From positions 8,402-72,401 of the forward strand of contig CAZHST010000014.1 in assembly GCA_964535215.1 (NCBI GenBank): a DNA stretch of 64,000 nt. The letters run 5' to 3'. Position 1 is the first letter of the stretch, and each line of letters opens with the position of its first letter. The notes below the pieces were generated by a model that was not told the origin of the DNA, searched no databases, and saw only the letters and a program-made list of their open reading frames with translations. This DNA is from JACQHM01 sp964535215 (GTDB lineage: Bacteria; Methylomirabilota; Methylomirabilia; Methylomirabilales; JACQHM01). A program made the translations under genes and the position numbers. This document shows, one piece after another, positions 33,985 through 42,098 of this stretch.

Positions 33985-34998
33985 TTACGGGCGTGAGAGG
34001 GCAGGGACCCTTCGCTTCACGTAGCCGTTCTCCACGAACCACCGGACGGCCTTCTCCAGGGCCTCCTCGACAGGGGTCTGGGGCAGGCCCAGTTCCTTCA
34101 CCGCCTTGGAGGCGTCGAAGAACATATACCTCTTGGCCATCTTGACCCCCTCCAGGGGGATCAGGGGTGGGCGCTTTGTGATCCAGTCGGCGATCCCCTT
34201 GTTCATGTAGGCGAGGGGGAGGACGGCCCAGTATGGGAGCTTCAGGGTAGGGGCTTTCAGTCCCGTGATCCGGGAGAGGATGGCGAAGATCTCGTGGAGG
34301 GTCAGGTTCTTGTGGCCGAGGATGTATCGCTCTCCCACCTTTCCCCTCTCGGCGGCGAGGAGGTGACCTTCCGCCACGTCATCCACGGCAATCAGGTTCA
34401 GGCCGGTGTCGAGGTAGCCGAACATCCTGCCGTTTAGGAAATCCACGATCAGCTTTCCGGTTGGGGTAGGCTTGACATCCCTTGGCCCGACGGGGGTGCT
34501 GGGATTGACGATGACAACGGGGAGATCTTCGTTGGCGAAGCGGCGGGCGACCTCCTCGGCGAGGAATTTCGATCGTTTGTAGTGCCCGATCATGTCTTGA
34601 AGAGAGACCGGGGTCTCTTCCGTTCCAGGGCCTCCTTCCCTGGGGAGCCCAAGGACCCCGACGGTGCTGGTATAGACGACCCGGGCGACCCGGGCCTTCC
34701 GCGCCGCCTCCAGGATGTTCTTCGTCCCCTCAACGTTCGTTTCGTAGAGCTCCCGAGGGTCGGGGGCCCAAAGCTTATAGCACGCCGCCACATGGTACAG
34801 TCGGTGACAGCCGTCCAGGGCCCTGTCCAGGGACCTGGGGTCCCGCAGGTCGCCTTGAACGCTCTCTACCCGGAGCCCTTGGAGGTTTCGAAGATCGGAG
34901 CCCGGTCGAACGAGGACCCGGACGGCTTCCCCCCGTTTAAGGAGGTGGAGGACGACGGCCGATCCGACAAAGCCGGTGGCCCCTGTTACCAGGTTCAT
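33985..34998 (-). CDS. hpnA: HpnA, hopanoid-associated NAD-dependent sugar epimerase/dehydratase-like protein
   Basis: Extended short-chain dehydrogenase of 337 residues. The Rossmann motif is TGATGFVGS at about residues 5-13, and the active-site Tyr/Lys lie in YKRSK (about 138-142). The TPTGKLIVDFLNGRM and HVAACYKLWAPDP segments match HpnA proteins of hopanoid clusters. Its precise reaction is not settled even in model species; a sugar-side-chain role has been proposed. Start ATG 34998, with AGGAG 11 bases upstream. Confidence 0.88.
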   Translation of the reverse strand: MNLVTGATGFVGSAVVLHLLKRGEAVRVLVRPGSDLRNLQGLRVESVQGDLRDPRSLDRALDGCHRLYHVAACYKLWAPDPRELYETNVEGTKNILEAARKARVARVVYTSTVGVLGLPREGGPGTEETPVSLQDMIGHYKRSKFLAEEVARRFANEDLPVVIVNPSTPVGPRDVKPTPTGKLIVDFLNGRMFGYLDTGLNLIAVDDVAEGHLLAAERGKVGERYILGHKNLTLHEIFAILSRITGLKAPTLKLPYWAVLPLAYMNKGIADWITKRPPLIPLEGVKMAKRYMFFDASKAVKELGLPQTPVEEALEKAVRWFVENGYVKRRVPALSRP

Positions 34999-35012
34999 GG
35001 TCCCTGCGGCTC

Positions 35013-36044
35013 CTAGAAACGATAGTCCAGGTTTGTGAAGATGGTGACGTCGGCATCAGCCCCTGGGCTGTTGAAGACATCCTCGGCGGCCCCCACCTGC
35101 CAGGAAAGGTCTCTGGCGAGCCTGACGTTCAGGCCGAGGACCACTTCCAGGAGCTCCCGATCGAAGATCTTGTTCCCCACGTTCCTGAAGGGCCTCGTCG
35201 CCGCGTCCAGTTGGAGGACGGCCGAGAGCCGGGGGGAGAAGCGGTACTCGACGGCGATGGCCCCGGAGAAGAAGGGACCAAAGTCCAGACCGGAGAACCT
35301 TTCAGGTTTGAAAGGGACCACAAGGCTCCCGTTGACGTAGAGGATGAAGGGCCCCACCCCTTTTTCCACGATCACGCCAAAACCTAGGTCAGGCTCGCCG
35401 CTACTGAAGGCCAGGTCGGGATCCCCTGTCGGGATCTTGATCCCCACCCGGGCTGTCACCGCCGGGAGGTACCTCTGCTCCTGGAGGATCTCCCCTTTCA
35501 CCCGGAGGACGAGGTCACCGGGGCTTAGAACATGGTCGTTCTTGTCGAAGAGGGAGACGCCATCTTTCCGGATATCAAATGTCACGGTGAAGTCGGGGAA
35601 CTCTTCTCTGCGGCGCCTGAGCTTGGCCTCCGCGCCGAAGGCCCGCTCGACACCCCTGATGATCTGATCCAGGAAGCCCCCGGAGATGTAGTAAAAGGGA
35701 ACCTCCAAACCGACTTCGAACCTGTGGCCAAGGCCGTAGGCCACGTTCAGATCGATCCTCGTCATCTCCAGGTCGAGGGTGGCATCGATCCCCCCTCCCT
35801 TCTTTTGAAGGAGGACATTGGTCTGGGAGAGGGCCAGCCGGACATCCCCTTTCCCCTTTGGGAGGACCGTTGCCTGTTCCGCGTCGAAGCCAAGGAACAG
35901 GAGCTGAAGGGGCTGTTGGTTCCTAATCGCCAGGGGACCGGCACGGACCCCGGACTCCTGAACGTCGTCGGTAAAGCCAGCGGTCGATGTGGCAAGCAGG
36001 AAAGTAAGGACCCAGGGGAACGCTGTCCAAAAACGTTTGGGCAT
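35013..36044 (-). CDS. DUF3187-like outer-membrane beta-barrel protein
   Basis: Exported protein of 343 residues. A signal peptide (about 1-23, ending ATSTAGF) is followed by alternating hydrophobic/polar strands and a terminal aromatic strand TIFTNLDYRF, typical of an outer-membrane barrel. NVAYGLGHRFEVGLEVPF and VTARVGIKIPTGDPDLAFS resemble the DUF3187 family. ATG 36044 has AAGGTG upstream. It lies between hpnH and hpnA in a continuous operon, so transport or display of hopanoids at the outer membrane is a reasonable guess, not shown. Confidence 0.72.
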   Translation of the reverse strand: MPKRFWTAFPWVLTFLLATSTAGFTDDVQESGVRAGPLAIRNQQPLQLLFLGFDAEQATVLPKGKGDVRLALSQTNVLLQKKGGGIDATLDLEMTRIDLNVAYGLGHRFEVGLEVPFYYISGGFLDQIIRGVERAFGAEAKLRRRREEFPDFTVTFDIRKDGVSLFDKNDHVLSPGDLVLRVKGEILQEQRYLPAVTARVGIKIPTGDPDLAFSSGEPDLGFGVIVEKGVGPFILYVNGSLVVPFKPERFSGLDFGPFFSGAIAVEYRFSPRLSAVLQLDAATRPFRNVGNKIFDRELLEVVLGLNVRLARDLSWQVGAAEDVFNSPGADADVTIFTNLDYRF

Positions 36045-36052
36045 CTTGCACC

Positions 36053-37051
36053 TTAGGACATGTTCCAGCGGATCATGGTCCACAGATCCTTCCAACTCTT
36101 CCCCAGGGCTCGGACGGCCGAGGCCTCGAAGCCGGAATGCATCATGCAGTTCTGGCAGCGCCGATCCCTTCGGGACTCCCAATAATCCCAATCAACTCCC
36201 CGCCAGAACTCCTCCCAGGTTTTAAAGTATTTCTCCCCGATCAGGTAGCAGGGTCCCTTCCAGCCCAGAGGGGTATAGGTGACGGTGCTCCACGGGGAAC
36301 AGGGATAGTCGCGCAGGCCGGCGGCGAACTCGAGGAACATCGGGGTGGAGGTCAACCGGTATCGCTTGGACAAGTCCAGCACCTGCCTGAACTTTCGATG
36401 GATGTCCTGGCGGGTCAGGAAGATGTTCCGATCTACGGACTCGTAATGGTAACCCGGGGAGATCAGCATCCCGTCCACCCTCAGGTCGTGGAGCAGCTCG
36501 CAGAGCTTCTCTACCTCGTTGATATCGGTCTCCTTAAAGACCGTGGTGTTGGTCATCACGTGATAGCCGAGACGCTTCCCTTCCCTGATCATGGCGATGG
36601 CTTTCTCAAAAACCCCATCCCGATCGCAGACGTAGTCGTGGGTGTGTTTCAGCCCATCCAGATGGACGTTGATGGTCAGTCTCTTGTGAGGGGGGATGAC
36701 GCCATAGACCTTCTTGTCAAGCAGGAGACCGTTGGTGCACAGGTAGATGTGCCGCTTCCTGGCGATGATTCCTGCGATTAACTCCCTTAGCTCCGGGTAG
36801 ATGGTCGGCTCACCGCCGCAAATGGAAACGGCGGGTGCTCCGCACTCGTCTACCGCCTTGAGGCATTGCTCAACCGTTAACCGGTCTTCCAGCTTCCCCG
36901 TATGCCGCTCCAGCGCACAGCCCAGGCAGGCCAGGTTGCAGGTGTAGAGCGGTTCAAGCATTAAGACGAAGGGATAGCGTCGGTTACCTTTCAACAGGTT
37001 TCGGATCTGGTGCTTCACCATACCCGTGGTGATATGCAGTGGAAACCGCAT
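36053..37051 (-). CDS. hpnH: HpnH, radical SAM adenosylhopane synthase
   Basis: Joins the 5'-deoxyadenosyl radical to hopene, giving adenosylhopane, the first C35 hopanoid step. The [4Fe-4S] motif is CNLACLGC (about 39-46), preceded by LMLEPLYT. SICGGEPTIYPE follows, and the C-terminus has a further CQNCMMHSGFE cysteine set. ATG 37051 gives 332 residues starting MRFPLHITTG, the family N-terminus, with GGGAG upstream; the frame extends to a TTG at 37099. HpnG, encoded downstream in the same operon, acts on its product. Confidence 0.94.
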   Translation of the reverse strand: MRFPLHITTGMVKHQIRNLLKGNRRYPFVLMLEPLYTCNLACLGCALERHTGKLEDRLTVEQCLKAVDECGAPAVSICGGEPTIYPELRELIAGIIARKRHIYLCTNGLLLDKKVYGVIPPHKRLTINVHLDGLKHTHDYVCDRDGVFEKAIAMIREGKRLGYHVMTNTTVFKETDINEVEKLCELLHDLRVDGMLISPGYHYESVDRNIFLTRQDIHRKFRQVLDLSKRYRLTSTPMFLEFAAGLRDYPCSPWSTVTYTPLGWKGPCYLIGEKYFKTWEEFWRGVDWDYWESRRDRRCQNCMMHSGFEASAVRALGKSWKDLWTMIRWNMS

Positions 37052-37107
37052 CCCCAAGCTCCCATCCACCGCTGACGTCCGCAGGTCATCGGCAGTCAAC
37101 GTCTGGT

Positions 37108-38151
37108 TTACCGGTCTTCAAGGCCTTTCGGCTCGGACCCGCCTAAGGGCCTGTTATCCCTCGTGGGGCAACCCCAGCCCCTCACCTCATAGTGGGTGAG
37201 CGCCAACAGGCCAAAGCCCACCCATAAAAGCTCCCGTCCCCTCCGGACCAGGCTGAAGGTCATCGCGGCCTCGGAGGGGAGGGAGAACGCGAGAAAGATG
37301 AGGACGTTCCCTCCTTCCTGGAGGCCAAGGCTCCCCGGGATGAAGAAGGCGGCAGCCTTGGTGAGCGTTGAAAGGGCTTCAATGGCGACGGCCGTGGAAA
37401 GCCTAACGGGTATCCCGAGGAAGGCGAGGAGGAAGTAGACTTCTAAGCTGCCGATCATCCATCCTGAGAAGAAGAAGGTAAACGAGGTCGTGAAGGACCA
37501 CCGGTTCTTCAGGTAGAAATCGGCGATCATCCGATCGAGGGAGCCAAGCTCCGCCTCCCGCTTTTCCAAAGGTGGGAGCGAAAGCTTGACAGCCTTGGTG
37601 AGTTTTAAGAGGCCGGAGAAGAGGCCCCGTCGTTGGGCGAGGAGAAAGAGGGCGATGGCCGGGATCCCCGTCGCCGTTAGGGCCATCGAGGCCACGATGA
37701 AGGGACCCCCGGCCCCCCCTGGGCGGATGGCCATGAGCAATCCTAGGACGATGAAGACCAGATGGGCCATGGCCATAATGGTCTTGGTCACCACCAGCGA
37801 GGCAAGGCCCTGGTCCTGGGGAATCCCCTGCCGGTTCAGGAGATAGGCCTTTAACGGTTCCCCCCCGAGGGAGGCCAGGGGGGTTAGGTAGTTCAGAGCC
37901 TCCCCAGCCATCCTGATGGAAAAGATCGTGGAGGCGGGGATGGAGCGGGCCTTTGTCCCCAGCACACACCTCCACCCGAGAGTGTCAAAGATATACACCA
38001 TGAGGTACGGTGTGAGGAGGATCGGCAACCTCCAGCCCAACCGTTTCAGACGGGAGAAGAGGATGCCTGGGCCTGTCTGGAAGATCAGGAAGGCAAAGAG
38101 GGCAATCCCGATGACCAGGAAGAGTAAGGTGACTTTCTTAGGGGGCCTCAT
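37108..38151 (-). CDS. hpnL: HpnL-like integral membrane protein (LPG-synthase flippase-like domain)
   Basis: Polytopic protein of 347 residues of the lysylphosphatidylglycerol synthase N-terminal/UPF0104 type, called HpnL when near hopanoid genes. Features: about eight membrane segments, the AGEALNYLTPLASLGGEPLKAYLL segment, and the C-terminal IPGSLGLQEGGNVLIFLAFSLP. These are the conserved flippase-like motifs of the fold. A paralog with the same layout is at 39563-40555. It is the first gene of the hopanoid operon, with a promoter at 38252-38280. Members are thought to move lipids across the inner membrane; the lipid here is unknown. Confidence 0.82.
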   Translation of the reverse strand: MRPPKKVTLLFLVIGIALFAFLIFQTGPGILFSRLKRLGWRLPILLTPYLMVYIFDTLGWRCVLGTKARSIPASTIFSIRMAGEALNYLTPLASLGGEPLKAYLLNRQGIPQDQGLASLVVTKTIMAMAHLVFIVLGLLMAIRPGGAGGPFIVASMALTATGIPAIALFLLAQRRGLFSGLLKLTKAVKLSLPPLEKREAELGSLDRMIADFYLKNRWSFTTSFTFFFSGWMIGSLEVYFLLAFLGIPVRLSTAVAIEALSTLTKAAAFFIPGSLGLQEGGNVLIFLAFSLPSEAAMTFSLVRRGRELLWVGFGLLALTHYEVRGWGCPTRDNRPLGGSEPKGLEDR

Positions 38152-38251
38152 CCAAGAATTCCCCCCGAGGAGAGGGCCGTCGTCCCCGAAGGATCGGGGT
38201 GACAGCTCCCGTGATCTCAGAGAAGCTCCAGGGGTGCATCACCGAACACCG

Positions 38252-38280
38252 ATTGTGGTCAATTCTTCGAGAAGTGTCAA
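38252..38280 (-). promoter_or_regulatory. Sigma70-type promoter for the nine-gene hopanoid operon
   Basis: On the minus strand TTGACA (38280-38275), a 17-base spacer and CACAAT (38257-38252). It lies about 100 bases before the hpnL-like start at 38151. The 306-base space 38152-38457 also holds the divergent promoter at 38402-38430; no other feature is recognised there. Confidence 0.65.
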
Positions 38281-38401
38281 GCGAAAAGGGCATCCGGTGG
38301 CGTTGGTCACCCCTTATATAGCATATTGATCAGCGAAGGACAAGCCGTTAAGCACCTCACCCGTAAAGGCGACGGGGAGGGACGTCGGCTGGCATTTCCG
38401 T

Positions 38402-38430
38402 TTGACAGCTCCGCCGGGCAACGGTATCAT
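38402..38430 (+). promoter_or_regulatory. Strong sigma70-type promoter for phosphonopyruvate decarboxylase genes
   Basis: TTGACA at 38402-38407, a 17-base spacer, and TATCAT at 38425-38430: one of the best matches in the window. The predicted transcript starts about 20 bases before the ATG at 38458, so upstream in-frame residues of the open frame are not translated. Confidence 0.75.
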
Positions 38431-38457
38431 AGCGTTCATGGACGGGGCTTGTCGGCC

Positions 38458-38967
38458 ATGACAGGGGAAGACATGCAGGGTGGGGCAAAACGGTTCGTGG
38501 CCCTCCTGGAGGCGGCGGGCTTCAACTTCTTCACAGGGGTCCCCTGTTCCCTCCTTGAAGGCATCCTGGCCGTTCTGGAGAGACACCCCCGCCTCCCCTA
38601 CATCCCTGCCGTCCGGGAGGATGCGGCGGTCGGGATGGCGAGTGGAGCGTTCCTGGCCGGGAAACGGCCGGTTGTCCTTATGCAGAATTCCGGTCTCGGC
38701 ACATCCTTAAATGCCCTGGTCTCCTTGAACCTCCTCTACAAGATCCCGCTCCTCCTGGTGGTAAGCTGGCGGGGGTATCGGGGGAAGGATGCCCCTGAAC
38801 ACCTCATCATGGGGGATGTGTCGCCTCGACTTCTGGAGGATCTCAGCCTGCCCTACCTTGCTCTGGACGAGGAGAAGTTGGAGGACGCCCTCTCCTGGGC
38901 GAAAGGGGTGCTGGAGGGGCAGGGGCTCCCGGCAACCTTCCTCGTCCGTCCCGGGGTCTTACGATGA
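38458..38967 (+). CDS. Phosphonopyruvate/sulfopyruvate decarboxylase alpha subunit
   Basis: N-terminal (pyrimidine-binding) half of a thiamine-diphosphate decarboxylase, 169 residues. NFFTGVPCSLLEGIL, REDAAVGMASGAFLAG with the activating Glu, and MQNSGLGTSLNALVSL are the hallmarks of the phosphonopyruvate/sulfopyruvate decarboxylase alpha chain. The enzyme turns phosphonopyruvate into phosphonoacetaldehyde and pulls the unfavourable PEP mutase reaction forward. A sulfopyruvate (coenzyme M) role is less likely because a PEP-mutase-like gene is nearby and no coenzyme M genes are. ATG 38473 is an alternative start. It overlaps the beta subunit by 4 bases. Confidence 0.83.
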   Translation: MTGEDMQGGAKRFVALLEAAGFNFFTGVPCSLLEGILAVLERHPRLPYIPAVREDAAVGMASGAFLAGKRPVVLMQNSGLGTSLNALVSLNLLYKIPLLLVVSWRGYRGKDAPEHLIMGDVSPRLLEDLSLPYLALDEEKLEDALSWAKGVLEGQGLPATFLVRPGVLR

Positions 38968-39539
38968 CGAGAGCCGAGGCCATCCGACTGATCGTTTCCC
39001 ACCTCACCCATGAGCTGGTTGTCCACGCCAACGGGATGATCTGTCGGGAATCCTTCACCGTCCGGGATCGGCCTGAGAATTTCTACATGATCGGGTCCAT
39101 GGGGTTGGCCTCCTCCATCGCCTTGGGAGTTGCCCTCTGCCGTCCCGATCGGAGGGTGGTCATCTTCGACGGGGACGGAAACGTCCTGATGAACCTGGGA
39201 GGCGTGGCGATGGTCGGTGCCCTCCAGCCGAAGAACCTGGTCCATGTCGTCTTCGACAATGAGGCTTATGGTTCCACGGGGGGGCAGGCCAGCCTTTCCA
39301 AGCACCTCCCCCTCCAGGAGATCGCAAGGGCTTCCGGCTACCGGTGGGCCGGGCGGGTTGAGGATCAGGAGGCCCTCGTCACGACCGTTCGAAAGCTTCT
39401 CAATTCGGAAGGTCCTTCCTTCCTCCTGGTCAAGGTCTCCCTTCATGAGGAGGAGGGGATCCCGCGGGTCTCCCATCCCCCTGAGGTGATCCGTGACCGC
39501 TTCATCGCCGCCCTTCAGGGGACCGGCGTTGGGGGTTAG
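38964..39539 (+). CDS. Phosphonopyruvate/sulfopyruvate decarboxylase beta subunit
   Basis: C-terminal (diphosphate-binding) half of the same enzyme, 191 residues. The thiamine-diphosphate/Mg motif is GDGNVLMNLGG (about 72-82), followed by NLVHVVFDNEAYGSTGGQ, where the family has an STGGQ signature. Single-chain phosphonopyruvate decarboxylases have both halves fused; here they are two overlapping genes, as in archaeal ComD/ComE. The stop is 23 bases from the convergent flippase-like gene. The aldehyde product would next be transaminated or reduced, but no such enzyme is seen in this window. Confidence 0.85.
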   Translation: MTRAEAIRLIVSHLTHELVVHANGMICRESFTVRDRPENFYMIGSMGLASSIALGVALCRPDRRVVIFDGDGNVLMNLGGVAMVGALQPKNLVHVVFDNEAYGSTGGQASLSKHLPLQEIARASGYRWAGRVEDQEALVTTVRKLLNSEGPSFLLVKVSLHEEEGIPRVSHPPEVIRDRFIAALQGTGVGG

Positions 39540-39562
39540 GTGTGTTCCCTTACGCGATCCCC

Positions 39563-40555
39563 CTATCCCACCTCTGACCTTATCCGTTTGAGGCCATAAC
39601 GGGCCAGCGTGGCGAGACCTAGGCTGACCCAGAAAAGCTCCCTGCCCCGTCTCACCAAGCTGAACGTCATCCCTGCCTCCATGGGAAGGGAGAAGCCAAG
39701 GAAGATCAGCATATTCCCCCCCTCTTGGGCTCCTAGAGCTCCTGGGATGACGAAGGCTACGGCTTTGGTGAGGACCGAGAGACCTTGGATAGCAAAGGCC
39801 GTCGGAAGGTCCACGGGCAGCTTTAGAAAGGAGAGCAGCAGGTAGACCTCCAGGCTCTGAACCATCCAACCACCCAGGTGGAACCCCCAGGAGAGGAGAA
39901 AGCTTCGGGCATCTTTGGTGTAAAAGGCGGCGATCTGACGGTCCAGGCTCCGGATCCGTTCCTCCCACCGCTGGAGCCGGGTCTTCAGGAAGGTTACGGC
40001 TCTGGCAGGCAAGAGAAGCCAGGTGAACAGGCCCTGTCGCTGGAGCACAATCAAGAACGCCATGGCGGGGATCCAAGCGAGGATCAGCACGACTGAAAAG
40101 GTGAGGAAGGGGCTCTTTGCCCCTATCTGGTGTATGGCCAGGATGATCCCGATGACGGTGAAGGTCATCTGGGCCAGGGTCATGGCGGTCTTGGTGACGA
40201 CGACAGAGGTCAGGCCCTTCTCAAGGGGGATCTCGTGGGATTTTAGCAAATACGCCTTGACCGGCTCGCCTCCAAGGGAGGCTGAGAAGGTCAGGTAGTT
40301 TACGGCCTCACCGGCCGCTCGGATAAGAAAGAGCCTTGAAAACGGGATTGATGCGCCATCCGCCAACGTCACTCTCCACCCCAGGGTAAAGAAGAAATAA
40401 CCGAACGCATACGGCAGGAGGAGGAGGGTCAGCTTCCAGCCCAGGGCCCGAAGGTGGAGGGCGATGGTCAAGGGACCGACCCGGTACACGAGGAAGGCAA
40501 ACAAGAGAAGGCCGAGGCTTAGCACCAAAACGTTTAGGGTCTTCGTCTTGATCAC
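39563..40555 (-). CDS. Second HpnL-like flippase-type membrane protein
   Basis: Paralog of the protein at 37108-38151: 330 residues, about eight membrane segments, with AGEAVNYLTFSASLGGEPVK, IPGALGAQEGGNMLIFLGFSLP and the shared SLVRRGRELFWVSLGLATL end. It starts at GTG 40555 inside the stop of the CDP-alcohol phosphatidyltransferase (GTGA), so the two are translationally coupled. That coupling suggests it flips the lipid the transferase makes. The duplication brackets the decarboxylase genes. Confidence 0.8.
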   Translation of the reverse strand: MIKTKTLNVLVLSLGLLLFAFLVYRVGPLTIALHLRALGWKLTLLLLPYAFGYFFFTLGWRVTLADGASIPFSRLFLIRAAGEAVNYLTFSASLGGEPVKAYLLKSHEIPLEKGLTSVVVTKTAMTLAQMTFTVIGIILAIHQIGAKSPFLTFSVVLILAWIPAMAFLIVLQRQGLFTWLLLPARAVTFLKTRLQRWEERIRSLDRQIAAFYTKDARSFLLSWGFHLGGWMVQSLEVYLLLSFLKLPVDLPTAFAIQGLSVLTKAVAFVIPGALGAQEGGNMLIFLGFSLPMEAGMTFSLVRRGRELFWVSLGLATLARYGLKRIRSEVG

Positions 40556-41844
40556 GGCCTTGGTCCTTGGGCTTTCTCGGAGCGCCGACGGGCCTTAACC
40601 CTTCTCCGGAAGGCAGCGTAGAGGACGAGGGGCCAGAAGAGATTTGTCCCGATGGCCCCAACCCAGAAGAACCAGTGGATCTTGTTCACAACCGCGAGGA
40701 GGAGGAAGAGGAGGGAGAAATCCCGGTGTCTGATCGCCTCGACGATCCCCTCAAGCCTTCGATCGAGGTTTTCTGTCTCCCCGGGCCCTCCACTCCTGGT
40801 CTTGGGGCCCATCATGTGGAGGGTAAAGGCCAGACCGGAAAGGAGAGTCCCTCCTATCAACAGGATCCCGAAGGTAAGGACCTGCCAGCTGGGGGAGCGG
40901 AGGTAGACGACCCGGGTGAGACCCGCGAAGATCCCCAGATGGACGGCGTTATCCAGGATGAAGTCCAACCACCCTCCCCCTCGGCTTTCCAGGAACTTGA
41001 TCCGGGCCAGCATCCCGTCCGCTAAGTCCATCACGAAGGAAAGGACGAGGAGAAGGGCCCCTGTCAGGACGCTGGCATACCCAGCCTGCCACAGGAAGGC
41101 GGCGGCCGCTATCCCTGAGAGGAAGCTGAGGAAGGTAAGCTGGTTGGGGGTGGCTTGAGTCTCGACGAGGGCCTTCACCACCAGGGCCGCCACCTTCCGG
41201 GTCTCTCGGATCACGATGGTGTCGGTTGGCTTTCCCAAGGAGCGGTATAACGCCCTCTCGGCTTCGTCAGTCGGGAGGGAAGAGGTGTCAAAGACGTAGG
41301 CGTATTCGTCTGGGAGGGTCAGAAGGTACTTTCGGTGGTCCTTGAAGGTCAGGAGGAGCTCTTCCCATCCCTTTGGTCCTTCCCGGTCCAGGGCTTCGGC
41401 GATGAGGCGTATGATCCGTGAGGAGACCAGGGCGATCCCGTGATGGCCTTCCGAGGCCCCCCGGGCAGGAATCAGAATGTCCAGATCCTCTTCAAAGGCG
41501 GCGTGCATCCGTTCCAGCACGACGGGGGCAAAGATCGTCCCCCCATCGAGCAGGAACACTGGGGGTCGTTCCTCTTCCAACCACTCCTCTAGGGTTCCCC
41601 CTTGGGGGTGGAGCGGAGGACAGAACCATGAGACCTGGGCCTTGATCCCGGACCTCTCCGCCAGGAGGGTCTGGAGCTTGGGGGTCTCAGGTCCCGAGAG
41701 GACAAGGAACCGGTGAACCCCCGCTCGTTGTGCCGCAAGGATGATCCTGATGAAGACAGGCACCCCGGCTAACGGGTGGAGGGCAGGGGTCCAGTCCCCT
41801 CCTGGGGGGGGAACGATCAGGGCTGAGAGGGTGATCGCTTTCAT
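40552..41844 (-). CDS. CDP-alcohol phosphatidyltransferase with N-terminal nucleotidyltransferase-like domain
   Basis: Membrane enzyme of 430 residues. The C-terminal half (about 215-425) has several membrane segments and the complete CDP-alcohol phosphatidyltransferase signature DLADGMLAR, eight residues, then GGWLDFILD. The N-terminal half (about 1-190) resembles nucleotidyltransferases, but the glycine-rich AAGxGxR loop reads IVPPPGGDW and the following PK lysine is missing. The middle (KPTDTIVIRETRK to ATPNQLTFLSF) resembles the bridge of bifunctional inositol-phosphate cytidylyltransferase/DIPP synthases. ATG 41844 has GGGGAAG upstream. A plausible role is transfer of a CMP-activated head group to a lipid; the substrate is unproven. 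Confidence 0.8.
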   Translation of the reverse strand: MKAITLSALIVPPPGGDWTPALHPLAGVPVFIRIILAAQRAGVHRFLVLSGPETPKLQTLLAERSGIKAQVSWFCPPLHPQGGTLEEWLEEERPPVFLLDGGTIFAPVVLERMHAAFEEDLDILIPARGASEGHHGIALVSSRIIRLIAEALDREGPKGWEELLLTFKDHRKYLLTLPDEYAYVFDTSSLPTDEAERALYRSLGKPTDTIVIRETRKVAALVVKALVETQATPNQLTFLSFLSGIAAAAFLWQAGYASVLTGALLLVLSFVMDLADGMLARIKFLESRGGGWLDFILDNAVHLGIFAGLTRVVYLRSPSWQVLTFGILLIGGTLLSGLAFTLHMMGPKTRSGGPGETENLDRRLEGIVEAIRHRDFSLLFLLLAVVNKIHWFFWVGAIGTNLFWPLVLYAAFRRRVKARRRSEKAQGPRP

Positions 41845-41910
41845 AGCGCTCTTCCCCGTTCCCGATCCACGGGGTGGGCGTTTGTTCACCAGGAAGCAAA
41901 GCTGTCATCC

Positions 41911-41939
41911 TTTGTATCACTGCCGGCCTGAAAAGTAAA
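41911..41939 (-). promoter_or_regulatory. Sigma70-like promoter for CDP-alcohol phosphatidyltransferase operon
   Basis: On the minus strand TTTACT (41939-41934), a 17-base spacer and TACAAA (41916-41911), with TG one base before the -10. It lies about 65 bases before the ATG at 41844. Confidence 0.5.
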
Positions 41940-42036
41940 GGAGATACCCAGGACAGGGGCTTCAGGGGTCCGGTCTGAGCTGGGGCCTTCATGGCCACCG
42001 CCTGACGCCCCTGGTCGGGGGCCACATCTAAGCCTG

Positions 42037-42065
42037 TTGCGAGAATGGGGGCGGGTTGCTACAAT
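42037..42065 (+). promoter_or_regulatory. Sigma70-type promoter for hpnN
   Basis: TTGCGA at 42037-42042, a 17-base spacer and TACAAT at 42060-42065. It covers the first in-frame ATG (42045), which therefore cannot be the real start; GTG 42099 can. Confidence 0.65.
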
Positions 42066-42098
42066 CTTTTACCTGAAACGCCGTCAGGGGGGGAAATC

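Noticed and set aside
38340..38457. Upstream extension of the decarboxylase alpha subunit to 38326
   Set aside because: The promoter at 38402-38430 lies within it, so translation must start later.
38853..40076. 407-residue open frame on the minus strand across decarboxylase beta and the flippase-like gene
   Set aside because: It crosses the boundary of two recognised genes on opposite strands; no conserved segment.
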